Assembly: GCA_040752355.1 (NCBI GenBank)
Contig: JBFMHE010000001.1
Span: forward strand, 248,001 to 312,000
Direction: 5' to 3'
Length of the DNA stretch: 64,000 nt
Source of the DNA: Nitrospirota bacterium
GTDB lineage: Bacteria; Nitrospirota; Thermodesulfovibrionia; Thermodesulfovibrionales; Dissulfurispiraceae
Position 1 is the stretch's first letter. Each line of letters begins with the position of its first letter. The notes beneath the pieces are model-generated. The model saw nothing but the letters and a program-made list of their open reading frames with translations. It was not told the DNA's origin and searched no databases. This document shows, piece after piece, positions 24,035-32,126 of this stretch. The translations under genes and the position numbers were made by a program.

Positions 24035-24273
24035 TATTATTTCTCTCGTTTTTTAAAGCGAGAGCCCTTATCGCCTCTGCTGCCTCTCCTGATAGATACC
24101 GGGCAACACCGGGTGCTATACATGCTGTACGGTTGAATTCTGCTGTGGAGTCTTGAGCTTGCCGGAAAGCAGGCGATCATTACTTCGGAGGCGCGGTGCG
24201 TGGCTGTTGCATCGAACAGGAGCAATGAACAAAATCCCGTATTCGGCAGTGCTGCCGAATACGGGATTTTTTT
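24035..24273 (+). ncRNA. Candidate small RNA or regulated leader
   Basis: Promoter and terminator bound a potential transcript of about 240 bases with no convincing ORF. Visible structure includes a hairpin CTCTCG...CGAGAG (about 24045-24066), a stem GCTTGC/GCAGGC (about 24159-24177) with a GGAAA-containing loop, and the final terminator. It matches no riboswitch class I can name. Either it is a stand-alone RNA, or it is the leader of the gene at 24350 with attenuation at the terminator. Confidence 0.4.
24231..24273 (+). terminator. Very strong intrinsic terminator upstream of the 2105-aa gene
   Basis: ATCCCGTATTCGGCAG (24234-24249) and CTGCCGAATACGGGAT (24252-24267) form a perfect 16-pair stem around a 2-base gap, extendable with A-T pairs, followed by seven T in a row (24267-24273). 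It ends 77 bases before the start of the large gene. Confidence 0.9.
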
Positions 24274-24303
24274 AATCAGATACCGATGCTGAGAGCGGCT
24301 AAG

Positions 24304-24329
24304 AATACATAGCATGTATTACGTATAGT
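24304..24329 (+). promoter_or_regulatory. Inverted repeat and -10 box before the 2105-aa gene
   Basis: AATACAT (24304-24310) and ATGTATT (24314-24320) form a perfect palindrome with a 3-base centre. TATAGT (24324-24329) resembles a -10 box; no good -35 lies at the usual distance, and that space is taken by the palindrome. This could be an activator-dependent or repressed promoter that drives the gene independently of the upstream terminator. Confidence 0.35.
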
Positions 24330-24349
24330 GCTCATGTCCGGGGGGGAAC

Positions 24350-27300
24350 GTGAAAGTAAAAGATATCTTATGCGTCCTGCTGTATCCTAGCGGTGCTCTT
24401 CTTTTCATTCTGTCCTTACTCTCTCTTCCTGCCGTCGCTTCGGAAGTTGATCTTGAGCGCGATCTCCAGAGCATTCTTGAAGTAAGCAGGAGCAGTGCGG
24501 TTAAGGCGCTCGAAGCAGTTCAGTCAGGCGCTCCTTCTACCGATGAAGTAGCCCGGATCAAAACTCTTGCCGAAGACATAAAGGCATCGTATCTATTGCT
24601 GCAGGAGCGCTTCAAACTGCGGGAGGAATCGATACGGGCGCTCGGGCCGAAGGCATTGGAGCGGCATCAGGCGATGGTCGCTCGCTATATCAAAGGCATT
24701 GAAGACTATCTCGGCGCGGTCGATGCCCTTTCGCCGGACAGCGCCGTCACGCACGGACAGCTCGACAACCTTATAGCACTTCTCGATCGGATCGTCAAAA
24801 AAAAGAAACAGCCTTTGCTGGGTGCGCTTCCGTACAAGAACACCAATTACCCGTCGAATGTGCCGAGTGCAGCCCCTCCTATACAGCCTGCGTATAAGGG
24901 CGGCAACAGGTCGATCAGTCCTGATGACCTGAAAGATACGGCCGAGGCGCCGCTCTCGGCCGAGATCGCGACGCTCGCCCAATCGCTGAACTGGAATCCG
25001 GTCTCGATCTACGAGTGGGTAAAGAATACGGTCGACACGGAATGGTACTGGGGCTGCATGAAGGGCGCGGAAGAGACATTGCGCCAGAAGAGCGGCAATG
25101 ACTGCGACCAGGCTGCCTTGCTGGTCGCCTTGCTCCGGGCTTCCGGCTTCCCCTCGCGCTATGTGAGAGGGACCATCGAATTCTACCCTGACATCGAAAG
25201 CGTTAAGAACCTCACCGGCATCGATGATCCGGCAGTGATAGCGGAGTTCTTCCAGAAGACCGGCATTCCCTTCACTCCTGTCATTGCAGGAGGGAGAATC
25301 GCCAACTTCCAGGTAGAGCATATATGGGTCGAGAGCCATATCCCCTATGCCAATTACCGGGGTGCTCTTATTGATGATCATGGAAAAGCGTGGCTCGGCC
25401 TTGATACGAGCATAAAAGCAGCCGGATACACGTACAACAGTCCTGCTGCCATCCCGCCGGATATTTCCCTGGCAGAAATACGGGAGGGTTATCTGGGCTC
25501 GTCGCAGACACTGACGCCGCTCGAATACACGAGAGCGTATCTCATTGAACGCCTTTCAGCCTCGCATCCGGACATTACCTACAACGATCTGTTATGGACG
25601 AGAAGCCTCGTCCCGGAAGTGATGAATATCATTCCGGCAAGCATGCAGTTCAACCAGAAAAAGATAACCCACGAATACACCGCACTGCCTGAGGAGATAA
25701 AACATCGGGTAAAGGTTACTGCCCAAGCTGCGGGCAATGAGCTCTTCAGTATCACCCTCGATGCCCACGCGCTTTCGAATAGAAAGATCGTGCTGACCTA
25801 CGAACCCGAATCGAGCGAAGATCATGAAATCATCAATGCCTATGGAGGCCTGGACAATACCCCCTCCTATCTCGTCCGGCTGCGGCCGGTGCTGAAAGTC
25901 GAGGATGAGCGGCTGATCGTCGGCAGGGACGGCCTGCCGATGGGCGCTGACTACGATCTTACGATCGAGCTGGTGTCGCCGAACGGCGTGGAGCGGATTG
26001 CCAATACCTACATAGCGGGTAACCTCTCGGTCATCGGGTTCGTAGCGCAGAAGGCAGTGGCGCCGGCTGAAATGGCTGCCGAGGAGAAAAATGCGGAGCG
26101 CCTCATGTACGAAGAGGCGCTGCGGTACATCGACCGCTGGAACCAATCGGAGGACGAGCTCGCCTCGCTGCTGCACCTCGTGCTGGCGAGGCCGGCGCCG
26201 ACCGTCGCGGTCGTCGGAGGTGTGGTCGATGTTACCTACCTGCTCGATACGCCGCACGGATTCGAGTGGAAGGGCGTCTCGATCGACGCGGCGCTCCGCG
26301 CCGCATCTCCGCTTGCCCGCCGGCTCCTGCGAGATCGCGATGCTCGACACCGGCTGTTTATGCAACTCTCCGCGCTCCAGGGATCGGCGCTCGAACATAG
26401 CATCTTCCAAGACGACTTCCAGGTCGAGTCGATATCGACCGCGAAACTTTTCGGCATAGCGCAGGACACGCAGCCCTCGGCGCCGCTCATAACCATCACT
26501 TCGACAAATATCGCTGCGGTACTGCCGACGTTCCCCTTTGACGAAAACATAAAAGATGATATCAGGAACGCCGTCAATCAGCGCCTCGTCGTGCACATTC
26601 CTCAATCAGCGCTCGTGTATGAGGACTGGTCCGGGACCGGATACATCAAAGAGAACCCCGAGACGGGCGAAGCAGGATACATGCTCAGCGGCATGCTCGC
26701 GGGCGGCATGACCGCATGGGGACTGGATAGGTGGCCCGAGTATTATGCCGAGCGGCTCAGTAATCCCTACTCGGAGCCGGCGAGCTACGATCCGTATTCG
26801 GCATATTACATTCAGAAAATAACCGAGACCGACCTGCAGAAAGGAACGGTCGGTGAACCGCTCTCGACTGATCTGCAGGTGGTGGTCTTCACCAAGAAGA
26901 TGCAGCCTTTGAAAGGGGTCGATGTCATTTTCACTGTCAAGGCTGGCGGCGGGAAGTTCAGTAACGGCCTGACCACCATGATAGTGAAGACGGACTACAG
27001 GGGAGTAGCTTCTGCTCAGTTGACCCTCGGTGAGAAGACTTCTGCAAACCCTACGTACTGGCGCGAGCCGGGGAATATCTACAGTCAGCAGATAGGAGAG
27101 AATATCGTCAGCGCTGCGGTGCTCTCTTCAGGAACCCCTATAGAGAAGCCTTTTACCGCCTATGCATTTCCGAAAAAGCCCTATACATTGAAATCGGCGC
27201 ATGGTGACGGTGTGGCGGGTTACATCCTTACGTTCTCCGGATTTGTAGCAACCTCCGTTGAGGATGCGTATGGAAACCCGGTAGCGAATATCCCTGTGCA

Positions 27301-30300
27301 GTTCGAGATGCTTTCGGCCCTCGATCAATCCGGATGTGACAACCCTAATCAGGATACGAGGCAGGGGGTATTGGTGGAAACAGGCGACCCTTGCATAGAG
27401 AGTGCGCCGACAATAGGCCAATGCGCTACCCAAAACTCAGCTATCGAAGAGGTGACGGACAGCACCGGGAGCGCTGCGGTACAGGTAATCCTGGGAGCAA
27501 TTCCCGGCGCGCACTATCCGATCAGAGCGACGTATGGAGCACAGAGCAGGACATTCACTCACACTACGTACAACTTCGGCAACTGCTGGGGGACTGCCGA
27601 TCCCTCGTCGGCACTCCTCGTCCAGTACGTCTATCCTGCCGATCAGTACGGCAATAACATCGATGCCGCAAAAGTGGGGACCGAGATACCTGTAATGGCA
27701 AAGATCAACTTCATCAATGAGAACGAGACCACGAAAGAGATACTCGTTAGATGCGGGGAGGACGTATTTGTCTGCAATAAAATCGTCGGCAGCAGGACCT
27801 ATGACACAGTGACGGAGTTCACTGCGGCTTCGGTGACCTTCAGCGGACAACCGGGAGCGCCGGCAGGAGGCGGGGTATACAAGGGGACCTATACGCTTGC
27901 TCCCGGCAAGAACGAGATCGTTATAGACGCGAGCGCTGCCATAGAGGTCACCAGAACGCTTGTATGCCCGAGCTGCAAGGAGGCGACACTGCTCAATACC
28001 CAGAGCAGCAGTATTACCATGGAAGTCTATGGGGTGGATATGCAGGTCGATCCTTTACCCACTATTCTCACCGACGAAAGCGGGCATACGCAAAGAGATA
28101 TTACCATAGACTACACCGTAAGTCCGGCGGACTACCAGGCATTAGCCGCTTTCGTGATTATTTCAAAGGATGGAGACCCGACAGCCTTTATTCCTATGAA
28201 AACAGCCTGGGGTGATACCGGAGGAAAAGACACCGCAACGCTCTCAAAGGGGTTCTGGTTTGACGCAAACAGCACGTATGAGGTGGAAGTTGTTCTCAAT
28301 CCGGGGACGGGAGTCGAAATCAGGAGTGAAAAGAGGAAGATATCCGTTGCTGAAGTAACGGTATCGGACGATACCGGCAAGACCATCAAGCCTAAAGATG
28401 GAGATGAGGTAAGGTTTGGAGACGGCAATAGGGCTGCAAAGAGATATTACCTGGACCTGAAGTCAGCAGTTCTTGCAGAGTCCTGCGATAAGCTCACCGG
28501 CAGGATACGAGTAGTGGATAAGAACGGAGAAATAATCGCCGCTCCCGGGCCTGATTACTCTCCAAGTGAGTACGAGCTTGATTTTTCCTTATCAGACGGT
28601 AAGTGCATAGTAAAGGTGAAGGATGCAGGTGAGGCAAAGCAAAGATTTATCATATCCAATCTGCCGAAGGCTGCGCTCGTAGATAGACCGGCAGATTTCA
28701 CCGATATTGCCGTCTTGTATGGAGGCATAGGCAATAAGCTCGAGATAGAGATAGAGGGAGCCAGAAGAGGGATTCCGATAGAACCGGTGGGCGTGATCGT
28801 GATCGGTGTAGACGGGCTGAGACAGGATGTGCTGTATCCGCCGGACCGGCAGGACGTGAACGACCCTTATGGCAACTACTATGTAGACCCTGCCGGTCTG
28901 CCCGGACTCGGACAATTGCTCGTAGGCAGTCCGCAGGACCCTGCAACCCAGCAGTACATTATGCTGCCGAAGGTGACGGCGATATTCCCCTCGATCACGC
29001 TTGCAAGCTGGGCCTCGATATTCACCGGGAAGATGCCCAGGGAGACGGGGATACTCGGCAATGAGTTCTTTGCGAGAGATTTAAACTTCAGTGTGCCTCA
29101 AAGGTTCAACAATCCTGCAGGAATCGTTTCGTTTGACGGCGGAGCGTTCAGAGGGTACAGCAGTATCCTCCCGTTCTCGTCTGATTTTTTTATCCCGTAT
29201 CAGAGCGACTGGCGCGTATCGGCATCTGCCAGCGGCACACCGCAAAACGATGTGAATATTCTGAAACCCAAAACGCTCTTCGAGAGTATAAATGAAATAC
29301 CGGAAGTGAGGAAATATTTCAGCGACAAAGGGGGTGACCCGGTCGTCGTCGCAAGTTCCCATTATGCAAGGGGAGCGCACTGGCTTACATGGGATATAGA
29401 ATTTCGATTGGGGGAATCGGAGCTCCTGGATCAGGCGAGCTGGGATAAGCTCGACGACTATTTGACGGGAAAGTATAGGGATGGAGTATTTGGACTACTG
29501 GGGAGAAACAAGGTCCCGTTTTCAGCGCTTACCGTCTGGTATATCCCGGGGCTGGACCATAAGGCGCATTTCTTCGGCCTGGATGGATACAGGAGTTATT
29601 TCATAAGCAACACGGATATGTACATCAAGAAGATGGTGGCAAGGCTCAAGGAGCTGGATGAATTTGACAACAAGATATTCATCATCGTCGCGGACCATGG
29701 GCATACGGCAATGCCGACTAATATGACCTATAGAGATAGAAACTGGCTGGGAGTTACAGTGGTTAAACCGGCAGAGATATCCTGTAAGCTGAAGCTAAAT
29801 TTGGCCGATCCATTAAATCCTGAGGATTATACGAGTGCTCAAAAAGCTGAACTTGCCAATAATAATCTCCATATATGGGAGTTGGCGGAGATGTTGAAAT
29901 CTATTGGTGAGCTTGGATTAGCACCGTATAAGGTTTTAGCACCAAAAGAGATAGCGGACTTATATAAGGTAAAAGATAGAGTAACAGGCAAAGTAATCAA
30001 GCTCCCATATGGAGCAGCGGAGAGAAGTGATGAGGCTGACTTAATCGTAGGACTGAATGGTCCGATGGCCCATGTGTATGTGACCAATAAGAGCAAATTG
30101 GGTAATATTGCAGAATTATTAAGACTTGCGTTATCAGGGCACTATCCAGCAGAAGCTTTAAAATGGTGGGATATGGATGGTCTTGATTACTTGGATTTAA
30201 AAGAGACTGCGGTAGGGAGATTGAAAGCCTCAAGCGACAAAATACTTGTCCGTGTCTCAGGCGATTACTGCGTTTTTGGTGGAGTAAACGATGATGGCAG

Positions 30301-30667
30301 CCCTAAATGCGCCAGTGTCGATCCATTTGTTTCTTCAGAATATGTAAATGCATGGGAAAGGACAAATGGGATGAATCATACACAAAGGAGTGGAGATATA
30401 GTTCTCGTAATGAAAGATGATATGGGTGACATCAATCAACGCTATACTACCGGAGTGGCCTGTAAATCCTGGCATGGAAGTTTGAATCGTAGTGATTCTT
30501 ATGTGCCATTCATATTCGCATATCCAGGAGGGAGTAAATTAGAGATAGATAAAATTTTACAGAAAGATACCTTATGCAGGACTGGGTATAGTAACTGCAA
30601 AGGCAATTGGAATCTGACTGACATAGTCAATGAGACAATTTCTGCACAGTACCAACAGGAGGATTGA
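24350..30667 (+). CDS. Exported transglutaminase-like / type I phosphodiesterase fusion protein
   Basis: This 2105-aa protein starts with a signal peptide or anchor (about 1-31, ending LPAVAS). A transglutaminase-like domain covers about 200-360 with a full Cys-His-Asp triad: C252 in GNDCDQA, H324 in VEHIWVE and D352 in LGLDTS. Beta-rich regions follow; about 840-1080 resemble invasin-type Ig repeats (LSTDLQVVVFTKKMQPLKGVDV; DAYGNPVANIPVQF). From about 1480 comes an alkaline-phosphatase-superfamily phosphodiesterase with metal and catalytic residues D1488 (GVDGLR), T1550 (FPSITLASW), D1736/H1740 (GLDHKAH) and D1782/H1783/H1785 (DHGH). The start is GTG 24350 after GGGGGAA. The last 900 bases of the gene are visibly richer in A+T. 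I infer an envelope or secreted enzyme that processes protein cross-links and phosphodiesters; substrates are unknown. Confidence 0.85.
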   Translation: MKVKDILCVLLYPSGALLFILSLLSLPAVASEVDLERDLQSILEVSRSSAVKALEAVQSGAPSTDEVARIKTLAEDIKASYLLLQERFKLREESIRALGPKALERHQAMVARYIKGIEDYLGAVDALSPDSAVTHGQLDNLIALLDRIVKKKKQPLLGALPYKNTNYPSNVPSAAPPIQPAYKGGNRSISPDDLKDTAEAPLSAEIATLAQSLNWNPVSIYEWVKNTVDTEWYWGCMKGAEETLRQKSGNDCDQAALLVALLRASGFPSRYVRGTIEFYPDIESVKNLTGIDDPAVIAEFFQKTGIPFTPVIAGGRIANFQVEHIWVESHIPYANYRGALIDDHGKAWLGLDTSIKAAGYTYNSPAAIPPDISLAEIREGYLGSSQTLTPLEYTRAYLIERLSASHPDITYNDLLWTRSLVPEVMNIIPASMQFNQKKITHEYTALPEEIKHRVKVTAQAAGNELFSITLDAHALSNRKIVLTYEPESSEDHEIINAYGGLDNTPSYLVRLRPVLKVEDERLIVGRDGLPMGADYDLTIELVSPNGVERIANTYIAGNLSVIGFVAQKAVAPAEMAAEEKNAERLMYEEALRYIDRWNQSEDELASLLHLVLARPAPTVAVVGGVVDVTYLLDTPHGFEWKGVSIDAALRAASPLARRLLRDRDARHRLFMQLSALQGSALEHSIFQDDFQVESISTAKLFGIAQDTQPSAPLITITSTNIAAVLPTFPFDENIKDDIRNAVNQRLVVHIPQSALVYEDWSGTGYIKENPETGEAGYMLSGMLAGGMTAWGLDRWPEYYAERLSNPYSEPASYDPYSAYYIQKITETDLQKGTVGEPLSTDLQVVVFTKKMQPLKGVDVIFTVKAGGGKFSNGLTTMIVKTDYRGVASAQLTLGEKTSANPTYWREPGNIYSQQIGENIVSAAVLSSGTPIEKPFTAYAFPKKPYTLKSAHGDGVAGYILTFSGFVATSVEDAYGNPVANIPVQFEMLSALDQSGCDNPNQDTRQGVLVETGDPCIESAPTIGQCATQNSAIEEVTDSTGSAAVQVILGAIPGAHYPIRATYGAQSRTFTHTTYNFGNCWGTADPSSALLVQYVYPADQYGNNIDAAKVGTEIPVMAKINFINENETTKEILVRCGEDVFVCNKIVGSRTYDTVTEFTAASVTFSGQPGAPAGGGVYKGTYTLAPGKNEIVIDASAAIEVTRTLVCPSCKEATLLNTQSSSITMEVYGVDMQVDPLPTILTDESGHTQRDITIDYTVSPADYQALAAFVIISKDGDPTAFIPMKTAWGDTGGKDTATLSKGFWFDANSTYEVEVVLNPGTGVEIRSEKRKISVAEVTVSDDTGKTIKPKDGDEVRFGDGNRAAKRYYLDLKSAVLAESCDKLTGRIRVVDKNGEIIAAPGPDYSPSEYELDFSLSDGKCIVKVKDAGEAKQRFIISNLPKAALVDRPADFTDIAVLYGGIGNKLEIEIEGARRGIPIEPVGVIVIGVDGLRQDVLYPPDRQDVNDPYGNYYVDPAGLPGLGQLLVGSPQDPATQQYIMLPKVTAIFPSITLASWASIFTGKMPRETGILGNEFFARDLNFSVPQRFNNPAGIVSFDGGAFRGYSSILPFSSDFFIPYQSDWRVSASASGTPQNDVNILKPKTLFESINEIPEVRKYFSDKGGDPVVVASSHYARGAHWLTWDIEFRLGESELLDQASWDKLDDYLTGKYRDGVFGLLGRNKVPFSALTVWYIPGLDHKAHFFGLDGYRSYFISNTDMYIKKMVARLKELDEFDNKIFIIVADHGHTAMPTNMTYRDRNWLGVTVVKPAEISCKLKLNLADPLNPEDYTSAQKAELANNNLHIWELAEMLKSIGELGLAPYKVLAPKEIADLYKVKDRVTGKVIKLPYGAAERSDEADLIVGLNGPMAHVYVTNKSKLGNIAELLRLALSGHYPAEALKWWDMDGLDYLDLKETAVGRLKASSDKILVRVSGDYCVFGGVNDDGSPKCASVDPFVSSEYVNAWERTNGMNHTQRSGDIVLVMKDDMGDINQRYTTGVACKSWHGSLNRSDSYVPFIFAYPGGSKLEIDKILQKDTLCRTGYSNCKGNWNLTDIVNETISAQYQQED

Positions 30668-30668
30668 C

Positions 30669-31514
30669 ATGAGGAAGAACTTAGCAATAATACTATTACT
30701 ATTCCCTGTTTTGAGCTTTTCTCAAGAGTTAGCGACATTCTTGATACTTAATGATATAGGTGCATATAAATATAGACCTAAAAGGACGGGTGAAATGTAT
30801 GGCAGCAGTGGTACTCTGATACCAACAGGTCATTTTGATTCAGACCATAATGATACTACGTACAAGACGAGATATGTGCATCCTGTAACAATCTTGGGTG
30901 TTGACGTTCAGGTCACCCAACATGCGGGCAGCGATTCGGATAAATGGCTGCTGCATGAGGTGGAGCGGGTATTTAGGAACTACTATGGGATGCCCGGAGA
31001 TAGCTATGTCATAAGGCAGATAAACGGCAATAGCATAATGGCTGCAGGTACAGGAGGATGGCGCTATGTGTGGCTGAGTGGCAATAAGGTGGTGAACATA
31101 CAATACACCGATCTTCAGATGAGCAAGTCTGAACCGCTCGAAGTTGTGCAAGCATATCTGACAAAGCACCCATCAACACTTCCTGTCATGTCCTCCTCTG
31201 ATTTAAGAACACCTGAAAACAAGGCCAAATGGATCAAAGACGAGATGGAACGGAGGTTGTGGCTCTGTGACAAGTGGAGCATGCAGTATCAGCTAGGTAA
31301 GGTAACGCAGAGTGACATGATCAGAGAACTGGTCGAGCACATGACAGTCTTTCTGGACTACCGGGACAGATACTACGGCATCAAGGCAGATGATGAGAAG
31401 ATGGCTCTTTCAAACTATCTGCTTCAGAACAACGGCACAGCTATCAGGAACAGGCTTTCAGAATACAAGACGTGGTGGGGCGCAAACAAGGGGAGGGTAA
31501 TCAGCCTGCCGTAG
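30669..31514 (+). CDS. Secreted protein of unknown function
   Basis: The 281-aa protein has a clear signal peptide (MRKNLAIILLLFPVLSFS, then QE). The first half is beta-rich with aromatic residues (GGWRYVWLSGNKVVNIQYTD); the second half is helical (about 175-270), from WIKDEMERRLWLCDKW to the end. I do not recognise a family. AGGAGG (30657-30662) gives the start at ATG 30669, 1 base after the preceding stop, so it is surely co-transcribed with the large fusion gene. Its base composition is AT-rich, like the end of that gene. It may be a partner or inhibitor of it, but this is only a guess from position. Confidence 0.75.
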   Translation: MRKNLAIILLLFPVLSFSQELATFLILNDIGAYKYRPKRTGEMYGSSGTLIPTGHFDSDHNDTTYKTRYVHPVTILGVDVQVTQHAGSDSDKWLLHEVERVFRNYYGMPGDSYVIRQINGNSIMAAGTGGWRYVWLSGNKVVNIQYTDLQMSKSEPLEVVQAYLTKHPSTLPVMSSSDLRTPENKAKWIKDEMERRLWLCDKWSMQYQLGKVTQSDMIRELVEHMTVFLDYRDRYYGIKADDEKMALSNYLLQNNGTAIRNRLSEYKTWWGANKGRVISLP

Positions 31515-31596
31515 AATAAGTATGCAATGAGGAAGAGAGGATGGCAACTGTATAGAGCGATCAAGTGGCTGACGACTGCTATAACAGGTGAAAGGT

Positions 31597-32010
31597 ATGA
31601 ACAAAAAGAAGAGTGATAAGAGATTCTGGACAATTTTGGTTTTGTTGCTGATAAGTGGAGGGAGTTTGTTTTTTTCAGCAACAGGAGTGTTTTCAGGATA
31701 CTCCTCTGCCGCTGCTGCATCCCTCGACATCATCCAGCTCCTTAAGATTTCTCCGCAGGACCAGCGGGCGATTATCAAGACGGCTGACGGACAGATGCAG
31801 ATCATCAAGGTCGGTGATTCGCTCGGAGAGGACGGCAAGGTGGTTGAGATTGTGCAGGGAAGAGTCGTTATCGAAGAGCAGACAGAGCAGGGCGTCGAGA
31901 CGGTAATTATCCGGCTCGAAGGCGGGAAACAGAAGATCGAGCGCGTACGAAAGGCGCCTGAAAAGCAGCAGGCGCTGCATGCGCCGACAATCAAGAAAAG
32001 CAAAGAATGA
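31597..32010 (+). CDS. GspC/PilP-like inner membrane protein
   Basis: The 137-aa protein has one membrane helix (about 12-38) with a short basic cytoplasmic start, then a periplasmic part in which IKTADGQMQIIKVGDSLGEDGKVVEIVQGRVVIEE (about 57-92; family-like, read as two strands around KVGDSLG) resembles the homology region of GspC and PilP. These proteins link the inner-membrane platform of type II secretion or type IV pili to the outer-membrane secretin. The usual C-terminal PDZ or coiled-coil part of GspC is absent; the tail is basic. ATG 31597 is preferred; GTG 31588 is in frame. It stands alone, without other secretion genes, directly before the 6151-aa gene. Confidence 0.65.
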   Translation: MNKKKSDKRFWTILVLLLISGGSLFFSATGVFSGYSSAAAASLDIIQLLKISPQDQRAIIKTADGQMQIIKVGDSLGEDGKVVEIVQGRVVIEEQTEQGVETVIIRLEGGKQKIERVRKAPEKQQALHAPTIKKSKE

Positions 32011-32126
32011 CAACGTCGTTGCTGATTGATAGAACAGGGCTGTACGCGGAGCGATCAGGGAGTTACTTGCTTTTATGCATTAATCATCGCTATTAACTGA
32101 ATACATTATTCCGAGGGGGAAGAACA

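Noticed and set aside
23706-24056. 116-aa + strand frame in the non-coding region
   Set aside because: It contains the whole terminator hairpin and crosses the strong promoter, so it is unlikely to be translated.
24035-24230. c-di-GMP or cobalamin riboswitch in the leader of the 2105-aa gene
   Set aside because: The conserved core sequences of these classes are not found; only generic stems and a terminator are visible.
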